A program made the position numbers and the translations under genes. 64,000 nucleotides of DNA from Arthrobacter sp. H16F315 (GTDB taxonomy: Bacteria > Actinomycetota > Actinomycetes > Actinomycetales > Micrococcaceae), in contig NZ_JAMXSS010000002.1 in assembly GCF_024124825.1 (NCBI RefSeq), positions 3,038,001-3,102,000 on the forward strand, written 5' to 3'. This document shows positions 47,237 to 55,130 of the stretch, piece after piece; position 1 is the first letter of the stretch, and each line of letters begins with the position of its first letter. The notes beneath the pieces are model-generated. The model had not been told where the DNA came from. It was given only the letters and a program-made list of their open reading frames with translations, and searched no databases.

Positions 47237-48676
47237 TCAGACCATCCGGTCGTCGGTCCCGAAGACCGCGAGTTCATCGGTGGTGACGCGGTTGGCGACG
47301 ATGAAGGACCGGTTCCCGACTTTCCAGAGTCCGACGCCCTTGGGGAGGTTCTCCACATGCTCGCACTCCGCCTCAGAAAGACCCAACGCATCCTTGGTCA
47401 GGCGCATGGCATCATGCTTTTGCCGGTAGATGATCCTGGTGTCGGCTTCGGTGAGCAGTCCGAGTGCCTTTTGGCGGTGGCCGCTGGTGCTGTCTCCGAT
47501 TTCATTGAGATCGGCGACCTTGTGCATGATGAGCAGATTCGCGATGCCGTAGGTACGGGCCAGGCGCCATTGTTCGCTCATTTTGGCGAGCATGTAGGGG
47601 TCCGCCAGCATGCGCCAGCCTTCGTCGTAGACCACCAACCGTTTGCCGCCGTCGGGATTAGTGACGGCGGCTTCCAGCCAGGTGGCGCCGCACGCCGCAG
47701 CGAGGGACAGTGCCTGCTCCGAGGCACCGATCAGCGCGGACGTGTCCATCACCATCATGGGCGCATCAGCATCGAAAGAGACGGTGGAGGGTGCATCAAA
47801 CATGCCTTCCAAATCGCCGGACACTGTGCGCCGCAGCGAGTGGCTGACGGCCTGCCCTCCGTCCTTGCCGACCAGCCCGATGGTTTCCCTTGACGGGTTC
47901 AGCAGGTGGTCCAGGACCATCGGCAGGGTGGGATTCGAGTTCTGGGCCACGGTTTCCATGAGCGCCATGTCCAGGGCTGTGTGTTCCACCGGATGCAGCG
48001 GCATCCCCTGCCGCATGAGCGACACCAGCGCCACCAGCAGGTAGCGTCGCCGTTGACGGACCACGGCCTGCCACTGCGCCTCGCTTAGCGCGCTGGACCG
48101 CGGACCGGCGTCGAGCGGATTGACCCGGGCCGTGCGGCCCGGGCCTACAGAAATGACCTTCCCGCCGACGGCGTTCGCGACAGCGACCCACCTCCCCTTG
48201 GGGTCAGAGGCGACGGCGGCCTTCCGGCCGAGCGTTATCGACCTGGCCACGAGGGATTTTCCGCACATGGACTTCCCTGTCCCGACGGTGCCGACAACGA
48301 CGATCGACGGGCCACTGATGACGCCCTTGTCATAGAGAATCCATGGATCATAGGAGAACGCACCTGAGCCGAACACGTCCGTGCCAATGTAGGTTCCCTC
48401 GTGGCCCAGCCCTGATTCGGTGATAAACGGGTATGCAGCGGCGAAGGTCATGGTGGACGCCCGGTGCGGTGCCGGGCGCAGGCGGTGCGGGCCGCGCAGA
48501 GAATTCGCTTCACGGCTCCCCCAGTCGCCGCCGTGTTCCCTTCTGTCGAGCCCAGCGCCGACCGTCTCTCCCAAGCTGCGGAGCGCGGGCTCCCACGGTT
48601 GGCTGTGATCGTGCGCGTCCTGTCGGCGTCGTTCCTTCCGCTCCTGGCGGTTCCCACCCGCCGGTGTGTAGTGCAC
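47237..48676 (-). CDS. VirB4-like conjugation ATPase
   Basis: About 479 residues if GTG 48676 is used. It lies 17 bases after the PrgI-like stop with AAGGGGG upstream, and the frame there (GNRQERKERRRQDAHDHS) fits the charged start of family members. AAYPFITESGLGHEGTYIGT, VVVGTVGTGKSMCGKSLVAR (Walker A), LVVYDEGWRML (Walker B) and LLIMHKVADLNEIGD identify the actinobacterial VirB4 type. The open frame continues far upstream in the PrgI gene and that part is not real. ATG 48451 is a shorter alternative. Confidence 0.85.
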   Translation of the reverse strand: MHYTPAGGNRQERKERRRQDAHDHSQPWEPALRSLGETVGAGLDRREHGGDWGSREANSLRGPHRLRPAPHRASTMTFAAAYPFITESGLGHEGTYIGTDVFGSGAFSYDPWILYDKGVISGPSIVVVGTVGTGKSMCGKSLVARSITLGRKAAVASDPKGRWVAVANAVGGKVISVGPGRTARVNPLDAGPRSSALSEAQWQAVVRQRRRYLLVALVSLMRQGMPLHPVEHTALDMALMETVAQNSNPTLPMVLDHLLNPSRETIGLVGKDGGQAVSHSLRRTVSGDLEGMFDAPSTVSFDADAPMMVMDTSALIGASEQALSLAAACGATWLEAAVTNPDGGKRLVVYDEGWRMLADPYMLAKMSEQWRLARTYGIANLLIMHKVADLNEIGDSTSGHRQKALGLLTEADTRIIYRQKHDAMRLTKDALGLSEAECEHVENLPKGVGLWKVGNRSFIVANRVTTDELAVFGTDDRMV

Positions 48677-48693
48677 CGATTGGCCTGCCCCCT

Positions 48694-50199
48694 TCACCGC
48701 AGTCCCCGCCCAAACGGGAGCGCACCGGCAACGAAACCCGCCCATTGCTGACCGGCCAGCAACCGCAATTCGACGAAGGCTCCCGCCGCCGCAGACTCGA
48801 GCTCCTGCCTGTGCCGAGCTAAGTCCTGAAGGGTGTCCGCCGTGATGGTCACGTACGCGGCCGGGCGCACGTCTCCGTGACCGGCGACGATCTCTTCCTC
48901 CCGCTGGGTCACTTCCTCTTCCTCTGCCCGTTGCTCGCGGCTGAGCGGCCTGTCGAAGCGCGTGTTGATCCTTCGCCGGGTTTCGTGGGCTTCCTGAGCG
49001 GAGCGAATGTCCCGCAGCGCCTCGGTCGTGGGTACGGCGCGGATCACCTCGGTCACTGTATGGCGGAAATCGCCGAGATAGATCAGGGGGTGGAGGAAGC
49101 CCGGAAAGACCTTCTGCCGCGGCCATTCGGCGATCCAGAACGTTTGATGAAAACCTGAGTCAGTGCGCACATAGGTCCAGTGCTCATCGACCGCCATCGG
49201 CCCGGCAGTAACGCCGGGCGCCTTGGAATCTGTATCGTTTTCGGGCTCTGGCGCCGTCGTGCTGACTGCGGGCTGCCGGAACGGGGTTGCCGGGGCGGCC
49301 GGATCGAAGGCGCCGCGGACGACGTCGAGGAGGCCCGTCTCCGGAAGCCATTCCTCGACCCGGACGTTGTGAGTGCCCAACGCGGTGGTCATGGCCTCAA
49401 CCTCCAGCCGCAGCACCTGTTCGACGCCGACCAGTCCCCCGCCGGACTCCTTGATTCGGCGTCGGGCCTTGCCGGTGTCCACCACGAGGGCGAGCAAGAG
49501 GTCGTGGCTCATCGCCGATCCGGCCGCAGCGATCAGATCCTCGTAGGCGCGCTGACCCCAGGTGAGTTCTTTCGGGGTGCTTGCATGCTGTGGGGCGGTG
49601 CGTTCATAGAAGTCGCGCAGGGCTGACGAGGGATACGGGACGGTGTAGTCCTGAACGGCGATTCTGGCGACACTGCTGCGCTGGGCCATGCCCGCCTGCA
49701 CGCGGGACCAGGCCTGAACCGCCCAGGCCTTGTCGTCAGAGTCCAGGAGAGCAAATGATCTGGTGCTGCAGCGCAGCACGGCGATCGCCTCCCTGCCTCG
49801 GGCGTCCACGATGAACGACTCACCGGTTGAGGTCCGACGGAATTCCAGGTTCCCCAATCCGCCAGGTAACGCCAGGCGCCCCACCAAGGCCGGGCGCTCC
49901 GGCCGTACCAGGAAGCGTGTCTGCTTGGCGGCCAACCGGTAGAAGAACAGGGCTGCATGCCCGGCCCACACCGGGTAGGGAATCCTCGAATACTGCAGCA
50001 ACCCGAGCAGGATCAGTGACAGCCAGAGTGGTCCCGATGCGAAGAGGCCAACTGGTCCGCGAAGCGCCGATGCCGTGCTGGCCACAAGGACCCCGGCCGC
50101 CAGCAGCAACAACTGGTACCACTTCAGGCCCATAAACAAGCCGCGACGCTCGTATCGGGGGAATTTGACGGCCTCGAGGGCGCGTGAATTTTCAGACAT
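48694..50199 (-). CDS. SCO6880/PrgI-like conjugation membrane protein
   Basis: 501 residues from ATG 50199 with GAAGGTG upstream. It overlaps the TrbL-like stop by eight bases; longer starts are shadows of that gene. After FPRYERRGLFMGLKWYQ come two TM segments (LLLAAGVLVASTASALRGPV, LFASGPLWLSLILLGLLQYS), then a large soluble part with DKAWAVQAWSRVQAGMAQRS, TVPYPSSALRDFYERTAP and TFWIAEWPRQKVFPGFLHPL. It matches the SCO6880 family of actinobacterial type IV secretion. Confidence 0.85.
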   Translation of the reverse strand: MSENSRALEAVKFPRYERRGLFMGLKWYQLLLLAAGVLVASTASALRGPVGLFASGPLWLSLILLGLLQYSRIPYPVWAGHAALFFYRLAAKQTRFLVRPERPALVGRLALPGGLGNLEFRRTSTGESFIVDARGREAIAVLRCSTRSFALLDSDDKAWAVQAWSRVQAGMAQRSSVARIAVQDYTVPYPSSALRDFYERTAPQHASTPKELTWGQRAYEDLIAAAGSAMSHDLLLALVVDTGKARRRIKESGGGLVGVEQVLRLEVEAMTTALGTHNVRVEEWLPETGLLDVVRGAFDPAAPATPFRQPAVSTTAPEPENDTDSKAPGVTAGPMAVDEHWTYVRTDSGFHQTFWIAEWPRQKVFPGFLHPLIYLGDFRHTVTEVIRAVPTTEALRDIRSAQEAHETRRRINTRFDRPLSREQRAEEEEVTQREEEIVAGHGDVRPAAYVTITADTLQDLARHRQELESAAAGAFVELRLLAGQQWAGFVAGALPFGRGLR

Positions 50200-51628
50200 G
50201 GGTGTCACCTTCATTCGGGACGACTGCTTCCTGTCGGATGGGTGGGCGGCCCGGTGTTGCGACCGGAGGCGCCGGCGGAGAGGCATGCGGCGGGGAGGCT
50301 GGCGGCGGTGCCGATGGAGACGCCTCCGGATGAGCCGGCCGCCTCGGCGGCGGGGGCTGCCTGCCGATTGCCCGCGTACCCGGTCCAGCGCTCGATGCAC
50401 CCGGACTGGAATACGGCCCACGCCGACTTCCACGCGCCCGCGGTGACAGCCGCTCGGCAGACTTGGAGCCGGCGTCGAGCATCAAGGCAGTGCCATTACC
50501 CTCGGGGGTCTGGGGCGAGGTCGTGCCTGTCTGCGTTTGCGGGAGTGGTGCCCGGCGTGGCAGCACGCGAGTGGGGAACTGCGGTCGGCTCGACTGGATC
50601 GGACGGGTCGTGGTTGAGTGCGATGCCAGGCCCGCTAGCGAGAAGCGGCTGCCCGCCTGTCGGCTGATCTGACGGGCGGCAAATCCAGAGCTTCGAGAAA
50701 GTACGTGACCGCCGCCCGCAGTCTGCGCGGCTGCTGCAAGCTCACCACCGGCGAAACTAACCAGGCGTAACGCCATCAGCGGAGCACCACAAGCCAAGGC
50801 CATGCCTACCACGCCAGCTGCCAGTCCGGCGAATGATTTCGACTCGGCAAAGAGCTTGATGGCCACGGCCAGCACTGTCGCGGCCAACGGCTTGGCGAGA
50901 AGCAACGCGATGACGATCTCGCACCACCGCCGAGCCCAAGTCTGCGTCTTCTCCCACGGCATGAGCATCAGGGCGACCGGGGCGACGGCGGCGAGCACGA
51001 TGAGGGCAAAGGATCGAAAAATCATCGAACACATCAGGATCAACGCCAGAACCCAGACAACGATGACTGCCATGACAGCGACGACTACCGCCCCGGCCGC
51101 GCCTCCACTGGACCCGGGAGCCAAAGAGATGACATTCCACTCCCTGCCGGCGCCGGCCGGAGCCTTTTCGAAGCCGAAGAGCCGCATGAAGAGCACGTAG
51201 GGATCGGTTCCCATGGAGGCAAGAAGCGCCGTCGACGCCGAATCACTGACTTTGGTGAGCTGGCGGACCAAGTACACCGCACCAGCCACCATGGGGACAG
51301 CGGCGGCCCCGCCTACCAGGGCCCGCACAAGACGGCGGGGCTGTTGGCTGATCAACCCGGACAGCAGCTGCAGGATCATGGCAACAACAAGGGGTGTCAT
51401 CATGACGACGACCCACCAACTCGTGAGCCCCTCGACGGCGGTCCACTGCGAATCATCCACGTCCGAGAAGCTGAACGCGCCAGTGATGAAGGACCAGATC
51501 CAAGAGGCGATATTTTGGAGAATATTCGCGAAAAACGATGTGATTGAACCCTGGATGCCATCGTTCGCTTGGGAGACGAGACCGCACCCGGGCGGCCACC
51601 ATCCATTGAGGTCACACTGAACCGGCAT
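50192..51628 (-). CDS. TrbL/VirB6-like conjugation membrane protein
   Basis: 478 residues. The first ~320 hold an amphipathic start (SITSFFANILQNIASWIWSF) and about six TM segments including ALILMCSMIFRSFALIVLAA and PVALMLMPWEKTQTWARRWC, the TrbL/VirB6 hallmark. The last ~150 residues are Pro/Ser-rich and disordered. It is probably the inner-membrane channel component. Twelve bases after the DUF6112 gene. Confidence 0.82.
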   Translation of the reverse strand: MPVQCDLNGWWPPGCGLVSQANDGIQGSITSFFANILQNIASWIWSFITGAFSFSDVDDSQWTAVEGLTSWWVVVMMTPLVVAMILQLLSGLISQQPRRLVRALVGGAAAVPMVAGAVYLVRQLTKVSDSASTALLASMGTDPYVLFMRLFGFEKAPAGAGREWNVISLAPGSSGGAAGAVVVAVMAVIVVWVLALILMCSMIFRSFALIVLAAVAPVALMLMPWEKTQTWARRWCEIVIALLLAKPLAATVLAVAIKLFAESKSFAGLAAGVVGMALACGAPLMALRLVSFAGGELAAAAQTAGGGHVLSRSSGFAARQISRQAGSRFSLAGLASHSTTTRPIQSSRPQFPTRVLPRRAPLPQTQTGTTSPQTPEGNGTALMLDAGSKSAERLSPRARGSRRGPYSSPGASSAGPGTRAIGRQPPPPRRPAHPEASPSAPPPASPPHASPPAPPVATPGRPPIRQEAVVPNEGDTHV

Positions 51629-51640
51629 GATGAGTCGGGC

Positions 51641-51928
51641 CTAGAATCCGAGATTGAACGCCGACTGGGACCAAAGAATGTAGCCGTTAATGCCACCAAG
51701 GATTGCAGCCACGGGTCCAGTCCAGAGCAGGATCATGCCCCCTCCGGATGCCAGGCGCGACGATTGGCTCAACTTGCCGGCCAACAGCATCGCGGCGCCC
51801 ATAATCGCGACAATGGCGATCACTATGAAGGCGCCCACGAGGACGCCGCCACCGATCTGTTTCAGCGATTCAAGAAAGGGGAAGTTGGCGTTCGGGGTGA
51901 TTCCGGGATCCACAGCTGCCAGCCACAT
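51641..51928 (-). CDS. DUF6112 small two-TM conjugation protein
   Basis: 95 residues: a pre-sequence MWLAAVDPGITPNAN, then two TM segments (GGGVLVGAFIVIAIVAIMGA, GGGMILLWTGPVAAILGGIN). It is the usual first gene of the actinobacterial SCO6880-type transfer operon and may be a pilin-like (VirB2-type) subunit by size and topology; that role is inferred. The promoter of the whole minus-strand operon must lie in 51929-52117. Confidence 0.78.
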   Translation of the reverse strand: MWLAAVDPGITPNANFPFLESLKQIGGGVLVGAFIVIAIVAIMGAAMLLAGKLSQSSRLASGGGMILLWTGPVAAILGGINGYILWSQSAFNLGF

Positions 51929-52117
51929 CGGGCGCTCCGTCTGTCGTCTTCGAATGGAATGAGGGGTTTGGGCTCACGACTTCATGGAAGTTGAGGGATG
52001 GGACGACATGACTGTTGTTGATTTTCGGGACGGATTCTTACCTCCCTTGGCATCCTGCATCAGATGCAATCCTGCGGGGAATGCTCAATGTCAGCACCCG
52101 GGGCTACACTGAATGTA

Positions 52118-52133
52118 TCGAACATATATTCGA
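52118..52133 (+). promoter_or_regulatory. LexA-type SOS box
   Basis: TCGAACATATATTCGA, a near-perfect match to the actinobacterial LexA consensus (TCGAAC-N4-GTTCGA with one change). It lies 15 bases before the umuD start and therefore probably represses umuDC until DNA damage. Confidence 0.8.
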
Positions 52134-52147
52134 ATAAAGGGTGTGTT

Positions 52148-52579
52148 GTGGGCGTTGTAGTTGGTCCCCATGTGATAGACGCGGGCGCATCGTTGTTGTC
52201 GGTGCTGATCTCTCCGGTCCCCGTCGCGGCCGGGTATCCGTCGCCGGCGCAGGACTACTTTGATGGCCGGATCGACCTGAACGAGCACCTGATCAAGGAC
52301 ATCACCAGCACTTACGTCGTGCGGGTTTCCGGGGAGTCGATGGAGGGCGCCGGGATCAGTGACGGTGATGAACTGATCGTGAACAGGGCCATGGAACCGG
52401 TGGACGGGTCCGTGGTCGTCGCGGTCCTGGACGGGGAGCTGACCATTAAGCGGCTGCGGATCACGGGCGCCGGGGTGGTGCTGCAGGCGGAGAACCCGGC
52501 GTACCCGGACATCCGGGTTCCCTCGTTGTCAGATCTGGTCATCTGGGGCGTCGCCACCAGATGCCTTCACCATGTGTAA
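52148..52579 (+). CDS. umuD: UmuD-like error-prone polymerase autoproteolytic subunit
   Basis: 143 residues from GTG 52148 with AAAGGG upstream; an upstream ATG would place the start in the SOS operator. The self-cleavage site is AAGYPSPAQDYF (Ala28-Gly29); the catalytic dyad is Ser64 in SGESMEGAG and Lys101 in DGELTIKRL. After RecA-stimulated self-cleavage UmuD' would join UmuC. The spacing fits the family. Confidence 0.92.
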   Translation: MGVVVGPHVIDAGASLLSVLISPVPVAAGYPSPAQDYFDGRIDLNEHLIKDITSTYVVRVSGESMEGAGISDGDELIVNRAMEPVDGSVVVAVLDGELTIKRLRITGAGVVLQAENPAYPDIRVPSLSDLVIWGVATRCLHHV

Positions 52580-52626
52580 AGGGCGCTATTGCGCTAAACG
52601 GGAACTTTGCCGGCAGGGGGCAAGCA

Positions 52627-53925
52627 ATGTCTAAGCCGGCGGTGATGCGGCAGTTGCCGCAGATCGCGCACGTGGATGTGAACTGCTTTTATGCCTCGGC
52701 CGAGCGGGCGTTCGACCCGTCCCTGGAGGGCCGGCCCGTCATCGTGCTCTCGAACAACGATGGTTGCGCCGTCACCCGCTCCCCCGAGGCCAAGGCGCTC
52801 GGCATCGCCATGGGTGAGCCGTGGTTCAAACTCGCCCCGCGGGCCAAGGAATGGGGACTCGTTGCCCTCTCGAGCAACTACGAGCTCTACGGCGATATCA
52901 GCACCCGGGTCATGGAACTGCTGGGCCGGTACTCGGCCTGGCTGGAGGTCTACAGCATCGACGAGGCCTTCCTCGGCGTCAAAGGCACCCCGGACGAGCT
53001 CCTGGCCCTGGGCCAGGACATGAAAGCCGCCGTGCGGCGGAACGTCGGCGTGCCGGTTTGCGTCGGGATCGCGCCCACGAAGACCCTGGCGAAGCTGGCG
53101 AACAAATGGGCCAAGAACAACCCCGCCTTCGACGGGGTCTGCCACTGGGACTCCGTCCCCGCCGCGGACAGGGAAGGGCTGATGCGCCGCCTGTCCGTCA
53201 TCGAGATCTGGGGTGTCGCCACCCGGCTGACCAAACGCCTCAACGCCCTAGGAATTCACTCCATCCTTGACCTGTCCCGGGCCGATCCGGTGATGATCCG
53301 GGACCGCTTCTCCGTGGTCATGATGCGCACCGTCCTGGAACTGCAGGGAACCCCCTGCATCCCGATGGAGGAAGAACGCATCGGCCGGGACCAGCTCATC
53401 TTCTCCCGCTCCTTCGCCACCCCCATCACCACCGCGGCCGGCATCCGTCAGGTCATGAGCGTTTACGGCCAGCAGGCCTCGGCGCGGCTGGCCAAACACG
53501 GACTCCAGGCCAAGGTCCTGACCGCGTTCGCCGGGACCTCGCACTTCAACTCGAAAGATACTTCCTACCCCTCGGTGTGCGTCCCGTTGCCGATGCCCAC
53601 CGCGGACCCAGTGATCCTAACCAAGGCCGCCCACGCCCTCCTGCCCCGCATCTGCGAGGGCATCCGGTACGCCAGGGCCGGGATCATGGTCACCGACCTG
53701 AGGCCCAGCGGCAACCAGGCGCCCCTGTCCCTGTTTGAAAACCCGCACGAGGAACGCCACGTCGGAACCCTCCTGGAAGACATCACCCGCCGGTACGGGC
53801 GCGGCTCCATCGGCCTGGGCCACGGCGGCATCCGCGGCGGACCGGACTGGACCATGAAACGGGACATGCTCTCCCCCCGCTACACCACCCACTGGGACGA
53901 ACTCCCCCTCGTCAAAGCCGCCTAA
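52627..53925 (+). CDS. umuC: UmuC-like Y-family DNA polymerase
   Basis: 432 residues from ATG 52627. Catalytic residues: HVDVNCFYASAE (Asp17) and YSIDEAFLG (Asp112-Glu113). SNNDGCAVTRSPEAKALGIA, VGIAPTKTLAKLANKWAKNN and the C-terminal SYPSVCVPLP and HGGIRGGPDWTMKRDMLSPR complete the UmuC pattern. It performs translesion synthesis as part of polymerase V. Same transcript as umuD (47 bases apart). Confidence 0.94.
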   Translation: MSKPAVMRQLPQIAHVDVNCFYASAERAFDPSLEGRPVIVLSNNDGCAVTRSPEAKALGIAMGEPWFKLAPRAKEWGLVALSSNYELYGDISTRVMELLGRYSAWLEVYSIDEAFLGVKGTPDELLALGQDMKAAVRRNVGVPVCVGIAPTKTLAKLANKWAKNNPAFDGVCHWDSVPAADREGLMRRLSVIEIWGVATRLTKRLNALGIHSILDLSRADPVMIRDRFSVVMMRTVLELQGTPCIPMEEERIGRDQLIFSRSFATPITTAAGIRQVMSVYGQQASARLAKHGLQAKVLTAFAGTSHFNSKDTSYPSVCVPLPMPTADPVILTKAAHALLPRICEGIRYARAGIMVTDLRPSGNQAPLSLFENPHEERHVGTLLEDITRRYGRGSIGLGHGGIRGGPDWTMKRDMLSPRYTTHWDELPLVKAA

Positions 53926-53964
53926 ACCACCCGCCCGACCGCACCACGAAAGAAAAAAACCCCT

Positions 53965-54303
53965 ATGACCACCACCATCGAAGCCCCCGTCCAGACCAAC
54001 GATCTTCAGGTCCGGACCGACCCGGCAGGCAAACCCCTCGCCATCCGCCACAACGGCCGGATCTGGCTTGTTGATCCCGACACGGACTCCCAGCACTGGT
54101 TCGGACGCGACGCTTGGTGGGACACCGGCCGCACAGCAGCCGTCGGCAGCGGCGACCTCGTAAGCATCGAATACTGGCAGGTACAGGTACGGACCGATTC
54201 CAGCTCCGCTCTTCGAACCGTGATGCTCCGCCGGGAACCGCTCTCCACGCACTGGCTGCTGGACAGCATCAGCGACGCCGACGAAACAACCGAAGAAGAG
54301 TGA
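53965..54303 (+). CDS. DUF6504-like protein downstream of umuC
   Basis: 112 residues. RTDPAGKPLAIRHNGRIWLV, WWDTGRTAAVGSGDLVSIEY, WQVQVRTD and THWLLDS resemble the small DUF6504 beta-rich proteins frequently encoded after imuB/dinB-type polymerases in actinobacteria. Same strand, 39 bases after umuC, so likely part of the SOS operon. Role unknown. Confidence 0.65.
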   Translation: MTTTIEAPVQTNDLQVRTDPAGKPLAIRHNGRIWLVDPDTDSQHWFGRDAWWDTGRTAAVGSGDLVSIEYWQVQVRTDSSSALRTVMLRREPLSTHWLLDSISDADETTEEE

Positions 54304-54470
54304 ACGGCCAATCCATCAACGATCAGACGTGGGCAGCGATCCGTGGGGAGTCCACACTGCCGACCCTGCAGCAGGTGCAGCGCCGACTCTCCGAGCTCAT
54401 GGAAGACCCCGAACCCTTGATACGGCAGCTCGTCCGCGTCTTCTTATCCGGACTAAATAGGTTGTGCTGA
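54300..54470 (+). CDS. Small protein coupled to the DUF6504-like gene
   Basis: 56 residues: VNGQSINDQTWAAIRGESTL, LQQVQRRLSELMEDPEPLIR, QLVRVFLSGLNRLC. GTG overlaps the preceding stop (GTGA). It looks like a helical protein or peptide; function unknown. Confidence 0.5.
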   Translation: MNGQSINDQTWAAIRGESTLPTLQQVQRRLSELMEDPEPLIRQLVRVFLSGLNRLC

Positions 54471-54578
54471 TCCAACGAGGGTCATACCGGTAAAGAATCA
54501 GCTGTTCGACTAGTGAGTCGAACGGTGTCCACTCAGGAATCCCGGGGGTCAGCCCACGGTTCTCCCGATCACAACCCT

Positions 54579-54603
54579 TCAGCCCGCTGATTTGGCGGGC
54601 TGA
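54579..54603. terminator. Hairpin between the umuDC operon and the secreted-protein gene
   Basis: TCAGCCCGC and GCGGGCTGA around a 7-base loop. It lies between convergent genes. A longer-range inverted pair GTAAAGAA (54489-54496) and TTCTTTAC (54618-54625) encloses it. Confidence 0.5.
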
Positions 54604-54637
54604 TGCCTAGAATCAGTTCTTTACTCGAGCGTCTCTT

Positions 54638-54976
54638 CTACTTGCCCTCGGGCGAGTAATTCGGATAGTAGCGTCGAATTTCCTCAACCGTCTTGCCGGC
54701 CTGGACCATTCGCTCAACGGGCATCAGTGCCCGTACTTCATCGTCACTTGAGCGGACGCTGTTCCACGGCCCGATGGTCTTGAAGCAGAAGTCATTCGGG
54801 TCGTTCAACTTGGCCGGGTTGTAGCATTCAGGGTGATCTGCCCCCACCTCCGAGGTCACCACCGGAGCATTGCCCTTCGACGGCTGCTCCGCGGAAGCGT
54901 AAGCAGCGGCTGCACCGAGGCTGAGCGTCGCCGCGAGGCCAATAGTCAGGCCGAGGAGCTTCGTGTTTTTAGCCAT
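54638..54976 (-). CDS. Small secreted protein with signal peptide
   Basis: 112 residues from ATG 54976 with GGGGGA upstream. MAKNTKLLGLTIGLAATLSL, GAAAAYASA is a Sec signal peptide with an ASA-type cleavage site. The mature part has two Cys (PECYNP and DFCFKT) probably forming a disulfide, then VERMVQAGKTVEEIRRYYPN. Family not recognised; extracellular or cell-wall location predicted. Confidence 0.65.
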   Translation of the reverse strand: MAKNTKLLGLTIGLAATLSLGAAAAYASAEQPSKGNAPVVTSEVGADHPECYNPAKLNDPNDFCFKTIGPWNSVRSSDDEVRALMPVERMVQAGKTVEEIRRYYPNYSPEGK

Positions 54977-55130
54977 GTTTCCCCCAATAATCGATAACCT
55001 ACCTCGAAATAGCGAACCTACCATCCGGAAACACGGGGGTCCATCGCCGCAATCCACTCGTTACCAGCAGTTGCCCGCGACATCCCGCGTGCCTCACACG
55101 CATCCTTAGGTGGAAACCGTTCGGGCCGTC

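Noticed and set aside
48452..50433. Long N-terminal extensions of the VirB4-like and PrgI-like frames
   Set aside because: Most of the upstream parts overlap the preceding genes in another frame and are Arg/Pro-rich shadow sequence; starts with ribosome sites lie further in (48676 and 50199).
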